DNA of 64,000 nucleotides from an uncultured Massilia sp. (GTDB lineage: Bacteria; Pseudomonadota; Gammaproteobacteria; Burkholderiales; Burkholderiaceae), in contig CAMLMV010000027.1 in assembly GCA_946481275.1 (NCBI GenBank), forward strand, positions 1 through 64,000, given 5' to 3'. Position 1 is the first letter of the stretch; each line of letters opens with the position of its first letter. Below, one piece after another: positions 19,750-28,609 of this stretch. Made by a program: the position numbers and the translations under genes. The notes under the pieces are model-generated. The model was not told where the DNA came from. It did no database searches and worked only from the letters and a program-made list of their open reading frames with translations.

Positions 19750-21738
19750 TTACCAGCGCCCCCGCTCCTTCTTCGACTGCCGCTTGCGCGTCGCCGCATT
19801 CTGCTGCTGCAACAGCGCATCGACGCGCTCGGACGCTTCGCGCGCCAGGGTCTGCGCTTCCTCGATGCTGGGGAAGAATTCCGGCATGCGGTAGCCGAGC
19901 CAGGCATAGGCCGAGTACATGCGGCACGTGTCCTCGACTTCCTGCAGGTTTTGCCAGAACAATTCCTGTGGATGGGGCTGGAGCTTGCAGACCTTGCGTT
20001 TCGCCAGCGATTGCGCCCAGTGCGACCACGCGCTTTCCAGCGTCGGCACCTTGGTCGAGATCGGCACGAGCGACATCGTGAACTTCTCCGCCACGCTCAG
20101 GTCCAGCGTATCGAGCCATTCGGCGCGCTCGTTCTGTTCTTCCGTGATGCGCGGGTAGAAAAAGCCGTCCGGCACGTCGATGTTGTGCACGAACCGTTTT
20201 AGTAATTTCACCAGCGACGTCTCGCCCGTCACCGACGAGATGCGGTGCAATTGCTCCAGCGACGGGGCCACCGCAAAACCGCTGGCCGGCACGGGCGGGA
20301 CCTTTTCCTTCATCAACGAGCGCATGATCTCGTGCGTGTCGTCGTCATAGCCCGCGACAAAACCTTCCTCGTGGACGCCGTAGCGGCCCGCGCGGCCGGC
20401 AATCTGCTTGGCGAGCGCTGCCGAGATTTCTTCTTCCTCGACACCGTTGTACTTGACGGCCGTCGTCATCACGATGCGCTGGATCGGCATGTTCAGGCCC
20501 ATCGCGAGGGCATCCGTGCCGACGACGATGTCGGCCTGCCCCTCGCGAAAGCGCTCGGCCTGCGCACGCCGCACTTCCGGCGACAGATTGCCGTAGACGG
20601 TGGCAACCGATAAACCCATTTCCGTGATCATGTCGCGCCACATCAGCACCTCGCGCCGCGAGAACGCGATGACGGCGTCGCCCCGCTTCAGGTTGCGCAG
20701 CTTGCGCACGGCGCCGGGCTCCATCGACAGTGGTGCCTTGCGTTTCAGCACGTGCACTTCGAGCGGACATTCCAGGCGCTCGGCCAGCGCCTCGATCGCG
20801 CGCCGCGCTTCCGGTGCGCCGACGAGGTACACGGTCGACGCCGGGGCGCCGCACACGGCGGCCGTCCAGGCGGCGCCACGGTCGCGGTCGGCCAGCATCT
20901 GGATCTCGTCGATGACGGCCACCTGCACGGGCGTCTTGGTGTCCAGCATCTCGACGGTGCTGGCGACGTGCGTCGCGCCTTCGGCCAGGCGGCGTTCCTC
21001 GCCCGTGATCAGGCTGACCTTGATGGGCTCGCCATCCGCATCGATCGTGTTCTGCAGGCGCTCGTAGTTTTCCAGCGCCAGCAGGCGCAGCGGTGCGAGG
21101 TAGACGCCGCTGTCGGCCTGGGCCAGGTGTTCCATCGCGCGGTGCGTCTTGCCGGAGTTGGTCGGGCCCAGCAGCGCGATGAAGCGGCGCGCCATCTTGC
21201 TCGCGACTTCGAACGACGCCGGATACTCGGCCAGGTTGATGCTTTCCTTGGTGCGCGCGGCGTGGCGCTCTTCCTGCTCGCGCTCGCCGGCATGCAGCAG
21301 GCGCTGGCGGATGCGGTCGAACACGAACTCGGCCGGCTCGGACGTCTCCAGCTCTTCCAGCACGTGCAGGAACAGCATCGGGTCGAAGCCGAACTCGTCG
21401 GCCTGGTCGGCGATTTCTCGCACAAATTCCTCGACCTCCTGGTTCAGGTCGTCGACGGCGTCCCGCGTGGCCCGCTCCTCGACGAGCTCGCGCCGGGCGA
21501 GCAAGTCCATCTTGCGCCATTTGCTGGGCTTGGCCAGCACGCCGCGCGACGGCACGAGGCGGTACTCGACATGCAGGCCGTCCACGCGCACGGCGCCGGC
21601 AAAGCGCAGGAACACACGGCCTTCCATGCGGACCAGCTCGACGCCGCGGGCGTGCAGCCCCAGCTCGCGTTCGAGGAACGCGTCGTCGTCCTGGGTGTCG
21701 TCGTCGGAAGGGGTGAAACGTTGGTGGTGTTCGCTCAT
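19750..21738 (-). CDS. Suv3-like ATP-dependent RNA helicase
   Basis: The 662-residue product is a superfamily 2 helicase of the Suv3 type, known best from the mitochondrial degradosome. Visible motifs are GPTNSGKTHRA (P-loop, near residue 191), YLAPLRLLALE near 213, LITGEERR near 243, VIDEIQML (DEIQ, near 277), VGTDALAMGLNMPI near 415, and QIAGRAGRYG near 448. A charged N-terminal 180 residues and a helical C-terminal domain (residues 500-640) flank the core, and the C-terminus is basic (RKRQSKKERGRW). The start at 21738 avoids the terminator that a longer reading would cross. It probably works in RNA turnover. Confidence 0.85.
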   Translation of the reverse strand: MSEHHQRFTPSDDDTQDDDAFLERELGLHARGVELVRMEGRVFLRFAGAVRVDGLHVEYRLVPSRGVLAKPSKWRKMDLLARRELVEERATRDAVDDLNQEVEEFVREIADQADEFGFDPMLFLHVLEELETSEPAEFVFDRIRQRLLHAGEREQEERHAARTKESINLAEYPASFEVASKMARRFIALLGPTNSGKTHRAMEHLAQADSGVYLAPLRLLALENYERLQNTIDADGEPIKVSLITGEERRLAEGATHVASTVEMLDTKTPVQVAVIDEIQMLADRDRGAAWTAAVCGAPASTVYLVGAPEARRAIEALAERLECPLEVHVLKRKAPLSMEPGAVRKLRNLKRGDAVIAFSRREVLMWRDMITEMGLSVATVYGNLSPEVRRAQAERFREGQADIVVGTDALAMGLNMPIQRIVMTTAVKYNGVEEEEISAALAKQIAGRAGRYGVHEEGFVAGYDDDTHEIMRSLMKEKVPPVPASGFAVAPSLEQLHRISSVTGETSLVKLLKRFVHNIDVPDGFFYPRITEEQNERAEWLDTLDLSVAEKFTMSLVPISTKVPTLESAWSHWAQSLAKRKVCKLQPHPQELFWQNLQEVEDTCRMYSAYAWLGYRMPEFFPSIEEAQTLAREASERVDALLQQQNAATRKRQSKKERGRW

Positions 21739-21761
21739 GTGTCCAATATAACGCGGGCATG

Positions 21762-21798
21762 AAAAAAGCGGTGGACGGAAGCCGCCCACCGCTTTTTT
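21762..21798 (-). terminator. Intrinsic terminator after lipA (bidirectional form)
   Basis: The arms aaaaaagcggtgg and ccaccgctttttt form a 13-bp stem around an 11-base loop that itself can pair cgg with ccg. On the minus strand it ends in six T's and should stop the lipBA transcript before the helicase gene. Confidence 0.85.
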
Positions 21799-21811
21799 GC
21801 GTCGCCGAAAA

Positions 21812-22804
21812 TTACGCTGCGACGCCGGCTTCGTGCGCCTGCTGGTCCGCGTGATACGACGAGCGCACCATCGCGCCGACGGCCGCGTGCACGAAGCCCA
21901 TCTCGTACGCCTTCTCTTCGAACATCTTGAAGGTGTCGGGGTGCACGTAGCGGCGCACCGGCAGGTGCGAATTCGACGGTGCCAGGTACTGGCCGATGGT
22001 CAGCATGTCGATGTCGTGCGCGCGCATGTCGCGCATGACTTCCAGGATTTCCTCGTCGGTCTCGCCGAGGCCGACCATCAGGCCGGACTTCGTGACGGCG
22101 TTCGGGTACATTTTCTTGAAGTCGCGCAGCAGCACCAGCGAGTGCTGGTAATCGGCGCCCGGACGCGCTTCCTTGTACAGGCGCGGCACGGTTTCCAGGT
22201 TGTGGTTCATCACGTCCGGCAGGCCGTCGGCGAAAATATTCAGCGCTTTTTCCAGGCGGCCGCGGAAGTCCGGCACGAGCACTTCGATCTTCGTGTTCGG
22301 CGACAGCGCGCGCGTCTTCTGGATGCACTCGACGAAGTGGCCGGCGCCGCCGTCACGCAGGTCGTCGCGGTCGACCGAGGTGATCACGACGTACGACAGG
22401 CGCAGGTCGGCGATGGTCTTGGCCAGGTTGGCCGGCTCGTTGACGTCCAGCGGGTCCGGGCGGCCGTGGCCGACGTCGCAAAACGGGCAGCGGCGCGTGC
22501 ACTTGTCGCCCATGATCATGAAGGTCGCGGTGCCCTTGCCGAAGCATTCGCCGATGTTCGGGCAGCTCGCTTCCTCGCACACGGTGACGAGGTTGTTGGC
22601 GCGCAGGATGTCCTTGATCTCGTAGAAGCGCGACGACGGGCTCGCGGCTTTTACGCGGATCCAGTCCGGCTTTTTGAGGCGCTCGTGTTGTTCGAGCGGC
22701 ACGATCTTGATCGGGATGCGCGACGTCTTGCTCGCGCCCTTCTGCTTTTCGCTGGCGTTATAAGAAGCTGCTGCTGCGGTGCCGGTGTCGATTTCGGAAG
22801 TCAT
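21812..22804 (-). CDS. lipA: Lipoyl synthase
   Basis: LipA inserts two sulphurs into protein-bound octanoyl groups with radical SAM chemistry. The 330-residue product has the auxiliary-cluster cysteines in [12 protein letters not shown] near residue 75, the radical SAM motif [15 protein letters not shown] near 101, and the C-terminal RSSYHAD with the serine ligand near 313. It lies 9 bp after lipB on the same strand and is followed by a terminator. Confidence 0.96.
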   Translation of the reverse strand: MTSEIDTGTAAAASYNASEKQKGASKTSRIPIKIVPLEQHERLKKPDWIRVKAASPSSRFYEIKDILRANNLVTVCEEASCPNIGECFGKGTATFMIMGDKCTRRCPFCDVGHGRPDPLDVNEPANLAKTIADLRLSYVVITSVDRDDLRDGGAGHFVECIQKTRALSPNTKIEVLVPDFRGRLEKALNIFADGLPDVMNHNLETVPRLYKEARPGADYQHSLVLLRDFKKMYPNAVTKSGLMVGLGETDEEILEVMRDMRAHDIDMLTIGQYLAPSNSHLPVRRYVHPDTFKMFEEKAYEMGFVHAAVGAMVRSSYHADQQAHEAGVAA

Positions 22805-22813
22805 GTGCGTTAG

Positions 22814-23509
22814 TCAGTTGGTTGCGGCCTGCGCGACCGCTGCGGTTGAAGAGGGTGCCGTGGACAGATGATCGATCAGCGCGGCGGCGAGGGCTTGCTG
22901 CACGTCGGCCAGCGGCACATCGACGCCCATCGTTTTCATGTCCACCGTGGCCAGCCCGGAATAGCCGCACGGATTGATCCAGGTGAACGGCGACAGATCC
23001 ATCGCCACGTTCAGCGAGACGCCATGATAGGTGCAGCCGTTGCCGCGTACTTTCAGGCCCAGCGCGGCGATCTTGGCGCCCTTGCGCGGACCATCGGCGA
23101 TATAGATGCCGGGCGCGCCTTCGACGCGTTCACCGGCAAGATTATACGCCGCCAGCACATCGATCACGGCCTGCTCGATCTTGTGGACGAATTGTCGCGC
23201 ATACAATTTACCGCCCGGCTTGTTGCGGCGCAGGTCCATCAGCAGGTAGATCACGACCTGGCCGGGGCCGTGGTACGTGACTTCGCCGCCGCGGTCGGTC
23301 TGCACGACGGGGACATCATGCCCCCCGACGCTCAGCAGGTGGCCGCGGTCGGCGCCCAGCCCGAGCGTGAACACGGGCGGGTGCTCGACGATCCACAACT
23401 CGTCGGGCGTGTCGGGCGTGCGCGCATCCGTGAAGGCGCGCATCGCGGCAAAAACGGGTTCGTAGTCGGCGCGGCCAAGCTCACGGATAGCCGGCTGGTT
23501 CGCTTGCAT
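22814..23509 (-). CDS. lipB: Octanoyl-[ACP]:protein N-octanoyltransferase
   Basis: LipB moves octanoate from acyl carrier protein to the lipoyl domains of 2-oxoacid dehydrogenases. The 231-residue product has [15 protein letters not shown] near residue 72, [22 protein letters not shown] near 145 with the catalytic lysine, and [12 protein letters not shown] near 178 with the catalytic cysteine. It is transcribed with lipA and probably with ybeD. The C-terminal 15 residues are Ala/Ser-rich and variable. Confidence 0.95.
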   Translation of the reverse strand: MQANQPAIRELGRADYEPVFAAMRAFTDARTPDTPDELWIVEHPPVFTLGLGADRGHLLSVGGHDVPVVQTDRGGEVTYHGPGQVVIYLLMDLRRNKPGGKLYARQFVHKIEQAVIDVLAAYNLAGERVEGAPGIYIADGPRKGAKIAALGLKVRGNGCTYHGVSLNVAMDLSPFTWINPCGYSGLATVDMKTMGVDVPLADVQQALAAALIDHLSTAPSSTAAVAQAATN

Positions 23510-23578
23510 GGATAGGGTCTGTGAAGGGATACCCCGTTATTATAAGCCAGCCTGATCGCTGGCGTCCTGAACCCAGGT

Positions 23579-23845
23579 TTACAAGACGATCTTCACCATT
23601 GGATGCGACGACAGTTCGCGGTACAGGTTGTCCAGCATCTCGCGGCTGGTGGCGCGCACGATCACGGTCAGGCCCGTATAGGCGCCCTTCGCCGACGGCC
23701 GCACTTCCATCTTGCCGGCATGGAAAGTCGGATCGTGGATGGTGACCACTTCGACGATCGTCGTGGCGAAATCGTCGTGCGTCGGGCCCATGACCTTGAT
23801 CGGGAAATCGCTCGGGTATTCGATGAGGGAATCTTTCGGGTCCAT
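23579..23845 (-). CDS. ybeD: YbeD family protein (DUF493)
   Basis: The 88-residue product is a small ACT-like alpha/beta protein with YPSDFPIKVMG near residue 9 and YTGLTVIVRATSREMLDNLYREL near 55, typical of YbeD. It lies just before lipB, as in many proteobacteria. The start is the ATG at 23845, with AAGGAG five bases upstream; a GTG at 23851 falls inside that ribosome site and is unlikely. A regulatory role near lipoate metabolism has been proposed in general, but nothing here fixes it. Confidence 0.88.
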   Translation of the reverse strand: MDPKDSLIEYPSDFPIKVMGPTHDDFATTIVEVVTIHDPTFHAGKMEVRPSAKGAYTGLTVIVRATSREMLDNLYRELSSHPMVKIVL

Positions 23846-23900
23846 GGCCACTCCTTTTGTAAAACAGCATTGTAGCCAAACCGGTCCGATTCCGCCCGGA

Positions 23901-25838
23901 TCACCGTTCCTTCTGGTCCCGCCCGCGCTGGTCGACGTGGCGTCGTTCTTCCGTCCTGGCCGGCGCGGGCGCCGGTGCCGGTGCCGCGACGGGTGCCGGA
24001 CGCGGGGCCATCTGCACGGGCGGCGGTGCCGGCGCGGCGATGGGGGCCGGGCGCGGCGCCATCTGCACGGGGGCCGGTGCCGGGCGCTCGACGCGCGGCT
24101 GGGGTTGCGGCTGCGGCGCCGCCATCATCGGCTGCGGCTGGGCCTGCTGCATCTGCTGGCGGTTGCGGCGCATCTCTTCAAACTGTTCGCGGCGTTCGTC
24201 GCGGCGGGCGTCGCGCTCCATCCGGTCGCGCAGCCAGACGCCGGAGACGCCCGTCTGCGGCTGCTGGATCGTCGGGCTGGTCGTCGACAGCGGTTGCGGC
24301 GGCAGGTGCGGCGTCGGGCTCGTCACGGTGCTCAGCGGCTGCGGCGGCAGGTGCGGGGTCGGACTCGTGACAGGTAAACCCTGCGCCGGCGGCGCCGTGA
24401 TCACCTGGCCCTGCTGGCGCCGGGCAATGAATTCATCGCGCTCGGCGCGTGCCGTCTCGATGCGGCGCTCGCGGCCCGGGTCCGCGTGACGGCCTTCCAT
24501 GCGGGCGATGCCGACGGGGCCGCGGATGCCGTCCCCATCGCGGTCCGGGCGATCCGGGCGATCCGGGCGATCCGGGCGGTTCGGCCGGTTCGGCAGCACC
24601 GGGGCCGCCGGCGGCGCGCCCGTCGGGACGTTGTGCACCATCACGGGCGGTACGGTCGTGATGGGCGTGCGCGGGACGTTCACCCGGCCCGGCCGGTCGA
24701 AACGGTCCTGCGGGAGGACCGTGAGGCCTTGCGGGCGATAGTCGCGCGGGCGGCGCGGGTTGTCGCGCACGTGTTCGTTCAGCCAGCGCAGGTGGTGGTC
24801 CGGCGCGCGCCACGTGGGCACGTAGCGGTCGTGCGGCGTCAGCGGATACCAGCCGGTGGCGGGCAGCGGGCGGTTGCGGTCGCGGAACGTGAGATTCCAG
24901 CCGTTACCGCCCACCCAGCCGACGAGCGCCGGCGCCCAGACCAGATGCTCGTGACGGCGGCCCGGCGCCCACGCCCAGCGGTTATGCACGTGCACCCAGC
25001 GGCCGTAGTGGAACGGCGCATAGCCCCACGGCGCGTTGTCGACCCAGGTCCAGCCCCACGGGTCGAGCCAGGTCCAGCTGCCGTCGCGGTACGGCACCCA
25101 CGTGGAGGCCACGGTCGGGGTCCACAGCGGGCCGTATTCCGGATCCTCGCGCCAGCTGCCGTAGCGGTCGAGGTCTTCGTAGCCCGTCATCTCGGTCGTC
25201 ACGTAGCGGATTGATGCGGCATTGTCCTCGTAGCGGTCGCGCGTAAGCGCCCATTCGTCGAACGAATCGCGCACGGCGGCCATGGTGCGCACGTCGGCAT
25301 CGCCCACCTCGGCGCGGCGGCCGGCGCGCAGGGTCAGCTGCGAATCGCCGTCCTCGACGAGCGCCACGCCGTCGAACACGGTGACGAAGCTGGTGTCGCG
25401 CACGCGCTCGGCGTCCACGCGCAGGCGGCCGGGCTGTTGCAGGCGCACGCGCGCCTGCGGGGTCTCGAGCTCGAAGCCGGCGAGGATATCCGCATTGAGC
25501 ACGCGCACGCTGGCGCTGCCGTAGTGCAGGCGCAGACGCAGGCCGTCGTCATCCATCTGCAGCACTTCCAGCGACGAATCGCCGTCCAGGCGGATCGACG
25601 TCGAACCGACGCGCAGCTCCGTGCGGCTGCCGGCGGCCGTGCTGATCGTGTTGCCCGAGGTGACGGGCCAGTTGACCTGCGCGGCCATCATCTCGGCACC
25701 GATGTCGCTGCCGATGGTGACCTGGCCCTGGGCCAGCGCGACGCGGCCCACGCGCGCGGGCGGATCGGCCGCCACGGCGAGCGCCGTCAGGGTGGAGAAT
25801 GCAAGGAGGACGGCTGTTTTCGCGACGCGGTTCGGCAT
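23901..25838 (-). CDS. FecR-like and DUF6600 secreted or surface protein
   Basis: The 645-residue product has a signal peptide (AVLLAFSTLTALAVAA), then a FecR-type beta domain around residues 55-190 (VTSGNTISTAAGSRTELRVG). A Trp/Tyr-rich region follows around residues 220-340, with repeated WTWLDPWGWTWVDNAPWGYAPFHYGRW elements in the style of DUF6600. The last 250 residues are low-complexity: Pro-Asn-Arg-Pro-Asp repeats near 440, a 14-residue unit TSPTPHLPPQPLST present twice near 510-545, a charged coil, and Pro/Ala-rich VQMAPRPAP repeats at the end. No sigma or anti-sigma gene adjoins, so a FecR regulatory role is doubtful. Function is unknown. Confidence 0.75.
   Translation of the reverse strand: MPNRVAKTAVLLAFSTLTALAVAADPPARVGRVALAQGQVTIGSDIGAEMMAAQVNWPVTSGNTISTAAGSRTELRVGSTSIRLDGDSSLEVLQMDDDGLRLRLHYGSASVRVLNADILAGFELETPQARVRLQQPGRLRVDAERVRDTSFVTVFDGVALVEDGDSQLTLRAGRRAEVGDADVRTMAAVRDSFDEWALTRDRYEDNAASIRYVTTEMTGYEDLDRYGSWREDPEYGPLWTPTVASTWVPYRDGSWTWLDPWGWTWVDNAPWGYAPFHYGRWVHVHNRWAWAPGRRHEHLVWAPALVGWVGGNGWNLTFRDRNRPLPATGWYPLTPHDRYVPTWRAPDHHLRWLNEHVRDNPRRPRDYRPQGLTVLPQDRFDRPGRVNVPRTPITTVPPVMVHNVPTGAPPAAPVLPNRPNRPDRPDRPDRPDRDGDGIRGPVGIARMEGRHADPGRERRIETARAERDEFIARRQQGQVITAPPAQGLPVTSPTPHLPPQPLSTVTSPTPHLPPQPLSTTSPTIQQPQTGVSGVWLRDRMERDARRDERREQFEEMRRNRQQMQQAQPQPMMAAPQPQPQPRVERPAPAPVQMAPRPAPIAAPAPPPVQMAPRPAPVAAPAPAPAPARTEERRHVDQRGRDQKER
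24541..24594. repeat. Tandem 9-bp repeat within the FecR-like gene
   Basis: About six copies of a 9-base unit based on atccgggcg encode the Arg-Pro-Asp repeat of the surface-type protein. The first four copies are almost identical and the last two drift. Such repeats can change number by slippage and keep the frame. Confidence 0.7.
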
Positions 25839-25967
25839 GATGTCTCCAGGGCGGGATCAGATCGTGTTCTTATTGATAGACGCGGCGGATTGCGTCTCCT
25901 GCATTACAACGCACGAGCGTACGAAACGACGACACGAATTACAAATGGTTGCGAAATGTTTCCGCGC

Positions 25968-26603
25968 TCAGGTGTGGGCTGGCTTGACGAAGAACATCAG
26001 CGCACCGACCGCCATCAGCACGGCGCCGAAGAAGCGGTTCTGGACCTTGACGGCGCGCGGGTCGCGAAACCAGCGCTGCATCGTCGATGCCAGCAGGGCG
26101 TAGCCGTGCATGACGGTGGTGTCGATGGTGACCATCGTGACGCCCAGGATCGCCAGCTGCGGCAGGATCGGCGCCGCGTTCGAGATAAATTGCGGCAGCA
26201 CGGCGACCATGAAAATGATGCCCTTCGGATTCGTCGCGTTGGTCAGAAAACCGGTCAATACGCGGCGCCCGAACGACGGGTGCGCCACGAGACCGGCGGT
26301 CGACACGTTCGACACTTCCGCCTTCGCGCGCCATTGGGCGATGCCGAGCCAGATCAGGTACAGCGCGCCGACGATCTTCACGATCATGAACGCCGTTTCC
26401 GACGCGATCAGCAGCGAACCGACGCCGGCGCCGGCGATCACCAGCACGAGCACGAGGCCCAGCTGCAGGCCCAGCACGGTGGCGCTGGCCTTTTTCACGC
26501 CGTAGGCGAGGCCGTGCGACATCGACAGGATGGCGCCGGAGCCGGGCGAAATGGCGATCAGGGTGCCCGCGATGACGAAGGCGATCCAGGTGGCGAAGCT
26601 CAT
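25968..26603 (-). CDS. LysE/RhtB family amino-acid exporter
   Basis: The 211-residue product has about six membrane segments and the RhtB opening: AFVIAGTLIAISPGSGAILSMSHGLAYG, with GxK-type loop residues, then LYLIWLGIAQWRAK near residue 78 and GFLTNATNPKGIIFMVAVLPQF near 120. Members export homoserine, threonine or other neutral amino acids. The substrate here is unknown. The start ATG at 26603 leads directly into the first membrane helix; an upstream start adds only a polar tail. It lies 91 bp after the HU gene on the same strand. Confidence 0.87.
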   Translation of the reverse strand: MSFATWIAFVIAGTLIAISPGSGAILSMSHGLAYGVKKASATVLGLQLGLVLVLVIAGAGVGSLLIASETAFMIVKIVGALYLIWLGIAQWRAKAEVSNVSTAGLVAHPSFGRRVLTGFLTNATNPKGIIFMVAVLPQFISNAAPILPQLAILGVTMVTIDTTVMHGYALLASTMQRWFRDPRAVKVQNRFFGAVLMAVGALMFFVKPAHT

Positions 26604-26694
26604 GGGAGAAAACGGAAGGGGAGGGAAAGGGACGCGGGCATGGCGCACGGCGCCGGCGATTGCCGGACGGCCGCGGCCAGCCGCGGGGTACTGC

Positions 26695-26979
26695 TTACTT
26701 CTTCTTCGGGTTGACGGCGGCCTTCAGGGTCGCGCCGGCAGCGAAGCGCGGCGTCTTCGACGCAGCGATCTTGATCACTTCGCCGGTTGCCGGGTTGCGG
26801 CCCTTGCGGGCAGCGCGCTTGGTGACCGAGAACGTGCCGAAGCCGGTGATACCCACCGTATCGCCTTTTTTCAGACGCTCGGTGATGATGTCGATGATGG
26901 TGTTCACTGCGTCGTTCGCAGCGGCGCCCGACATCTCGGTACGCTTCGCAAATTCAGCGATCAGTTCGCCTTTTTTCAT
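26695..26979 (-). CDS. HU-type DNA-binding protein
   Basis: The 94-residue product is a classic HU: MKKGELIAEFAKRTEMSG, TVGITGFGTFSVTKRAARKGRNPATGE with the beta-arm proline, and a closing lysine tail NPKKK. It bends DNA as a dimer and helps organise the nucleoid. A CCGGAGG ribosome site lies six bases before the ATG. A longer upstream reading is rejected because it would cross the ribosome site. Confidence 0.94.
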   Translation of the reverse strand: MKKGELIAEFAKRTEMSGAAANDAVNTIIDIITERLKKGDTVGITGFGTFSVTKRAARKGRNPATGEVIKIAASKTPRFAAGATLKAAVNPKKK

Positions 26980-27086
26980 AAATCCTCCGGGTTGAAAGAG
27001 CCGGAAGATTAGCATAATTAATTGCTCAGTGTAATCTTCTTACACGTCATACACCCTGTATTGGCGGGGTTTCTGCGTTTTTGGCC

Positions 27087-27296
27087 TCAGGCCGCGGCCG
27101 GATTCGCGTCGCCGCTGGCCAGGCGCAGGCGCAGCGCCGCGTTGATCAGCGTCTGGTAACCGGTGCCGGTGCGCTCCGCGCGCGAGCGGAATTCATCCAG
27201 GACCTCGTCGTCGAGGTAGATGGTGATGCGGGTCTTGCGCTTCGGAGGACGGGCACGGCGGCGCGGAACGGACGGCAGGTCGAGGTTCTGGTTCAT
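27087..27296 (-). CDS. Ribbon-helix-helix protein, BrnA-antitoxin-like, without a visible toxin
   Basis: The 69-residue product has a basic N-terminal part (VPRRRARPPKRKTR) and a ribbon-helix-helix core ITIYLDDEVLDEFRSRAERTGTGYQTLINAALR, close to the BrnA antitoxin and CopG group. BrnA normally follows a BrnT toxin gene. Here the upstream 200 bp contains no BrnT-like ORF. An AAGGAG ribosome site is seven bases before the ATG at 27296; an ATG at 27302 is too near the site. It probably binds DNA as a dimer. Confidence 0.75.
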   Translation of the reverse strand: MNQNLDLPSVPRRRARPPKRKTRITIYLDDEVLDEFRSRAERTGTGYQTLINAALRLRLASGDANPAAA

Positions 27297-27497
27297 GGGC
27301 ATCTCCTTCAGGTCGGAAAGGCTGCTGCACCGCAGCCAATGTTGTCACTATACGTATGGCCCGGGATGAGCTGCACGGGAAAGCGACGAGTTGCAGATTT
27401 TCGGGTTTGAAACGCAGAAAACGCGCCTGAACCGTGTGCCGGGGCCGACGGGCTGCGTCGGTTAAGATGTGAGCATATTGATATTGGGGAGCGGTAC
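27297..27497. other. Divergent promoter region between the BrnA-like gene and the DUF808 gene
   Basis: This 201-bp spacer drives two divergent genes. It holds the AAGGAG site of the BrnA-like gene on the minus strand and a GGGGAG site before 27498. I see no operator that stands out, although a RHH autoregulatory site would be expected here. Confidence 0.3.
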
Positions 27498-28427
27498 ATG
27501 GCTGCAGGAAGTTTATTGGCACTTATCGACGACATTGCCACCGTGCTGGACGACGTGGCCCTGATGAGCAAGGTGGCCGCCAAGAAGACGGCCGGCGTGC
27601 TGGGCGACGATCTCGCGCTCAATGCACAGCAGGTAACAGGCGTGAACGCGGACCGCGAGCTGCCCGTCGTGTGGGCGGTGGCGATGGGCTCGCTGCGCAA
27701 CAAGGCGATCCTCGTGCCGGCCGCGCTCGCCATCTCCGCCTTCCTTCCGCAGGCGATCACGCCGATGCTGATGGTGGGCGGCGCCTACCTGTGCTTCGAG
27801 GGCTTCGAAAAAGTGGCCCACAAGCTGCTGCACAGCGCCGCCGAGGACGCGGCGCACGAGGAAGAGCTGGCGACGGCGCTGGCGGCCAATGCCGATATGC
27901 GCACGGTCGAGAAGGACAAGATCAAGGGCGCGATCCGCACCGATTTCATTTTGTCGGCGGAAATCATCGTGATCTCCCTGGGCGTCGTCAACGAACAGGG
28001 CGCGTCGTTCGGCGCGCAGGTGGCGGCTCTCGTGGCGGTGGCGGTCGCGATGACGATCGGCGTCTACGGTATCGTCGCGGGCATCGTCAAGATCGACGAC
28101 CTCGGCCTGTACCTGAGCCGCCGCGCCGGCAGCGCCGCCCGCGCCATCGGCAACCTGCTGCTGGCGGCCGCGCCGCGCCTGATGAAGTCGCTGTCCGTGA
28201 TCGGCACGGTGGCCATGTTCATGGTCGGCGGCGGCATCATCGGCCACGCGTTCGAACCGCTGCACCACGTGGCCGAAGCTGCCGCCGCGGCGGTTGCCGG
28301 CGTACCCGTCGTGGGTGGCCTGCTGGCGGCCGTGGCCCCGGCCGTCGTCGATGCCGCGGCGGGTGTCATCGTCGGTGCGGTCGTGCTGGCGGTGGTGACG
28401 CTGGTCCAGAAGTTGCGCGGCAAATAA
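27498..28427 (+). CDS. DUF808 family inner-membrane protein (YedI-like)
   Basis: The 309-residue product opens with [43 protein letters not shown], a clear DUF808 signature. It then has several membrane segments ([93 protein letters not shown]), and a charged soluble loop around residues 105-155 ([19 protein letters not shown]). The molecular function of the family is unknown. Confidence 0.9.
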   Translation: MAAGSLLALIDDIATVLDDVALMSKVAAKKTAGVLGDDLALNAQQVTGVNADRELPVVWAVAMGSLRNKAILVPAALAISAFLPQAITPMLMVGGAYLCFEGFEKVAHKLLHSAAEDAAHEEELATALAANADMRTVEKDKIKGAIRTDFILSAEIIVISLGVVNEQGASFGAQVAALVAVAVAMTIGVYGIVAGIVKIDDLGLYLSRRAGSAARAIGNLLLAAAPRLMKSLSVIGTVAMFMVGGGIIGHAFEPLHHVAEAAAAAVAGVPVVGGLLAAVAPAVVDAAAGVIVGAVVLAVVTLVQKLRGK

Positions 28428-28609
28428 GCATATCCGGTCCACCGCGGTGCACGCATGCACCGCGCATGGGCAACTGTTGCGTCCTTACATCTATTGCGGG
28501 TTAGCACAATTGACAACGATAACAAGCACGCGCCAGTATCGACGAGCTTGCCCGTTGTATCCGCAACCCGCCGCCCCGCGGGCCTAGACCAAGAATAAGG
28601 ATCAAGAGA
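28428..28609. other. Intergenic region before the TonB-dependent receptor
   Basis: This 182-bp region has a perfect hairpin, cgcggtgca/tgcaccgcg with loop cgca at 28443-28464, just after the DUF808 stop. It lacks a T-run but may end transcription. A TTGACA at 28510-28515 could be a -35 box for the receptor, but the -10 candidate cagtat (28534-28539) is weak. Confidence 0.4.

Noticed and set aside
19660..20202. Plus-strand ORFs antisense to the Suv3-like helicase
   Set aside because: They fall entirely within clear helicase coding sequence on the other strand and lack ribosome sites.
21762..21798. The terminator hairpin as the helicase promoter or operator
   Set aside because: It has long A and T runs on each side of a GC stem, which suits an intrinsic terminator.
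24541..24594. The 9-bp tandem repeats as a CRISPR array
   Set aside because: No spacers, units are in-frame within a coding region, and no cas gene is present.
27297..27497. A BrnT toxin gene upstream of the BrnA-like gene
   Set aside because: The space is too short for a toxin of about 90 residues with its own ribosome site, and no matching frame is visible.
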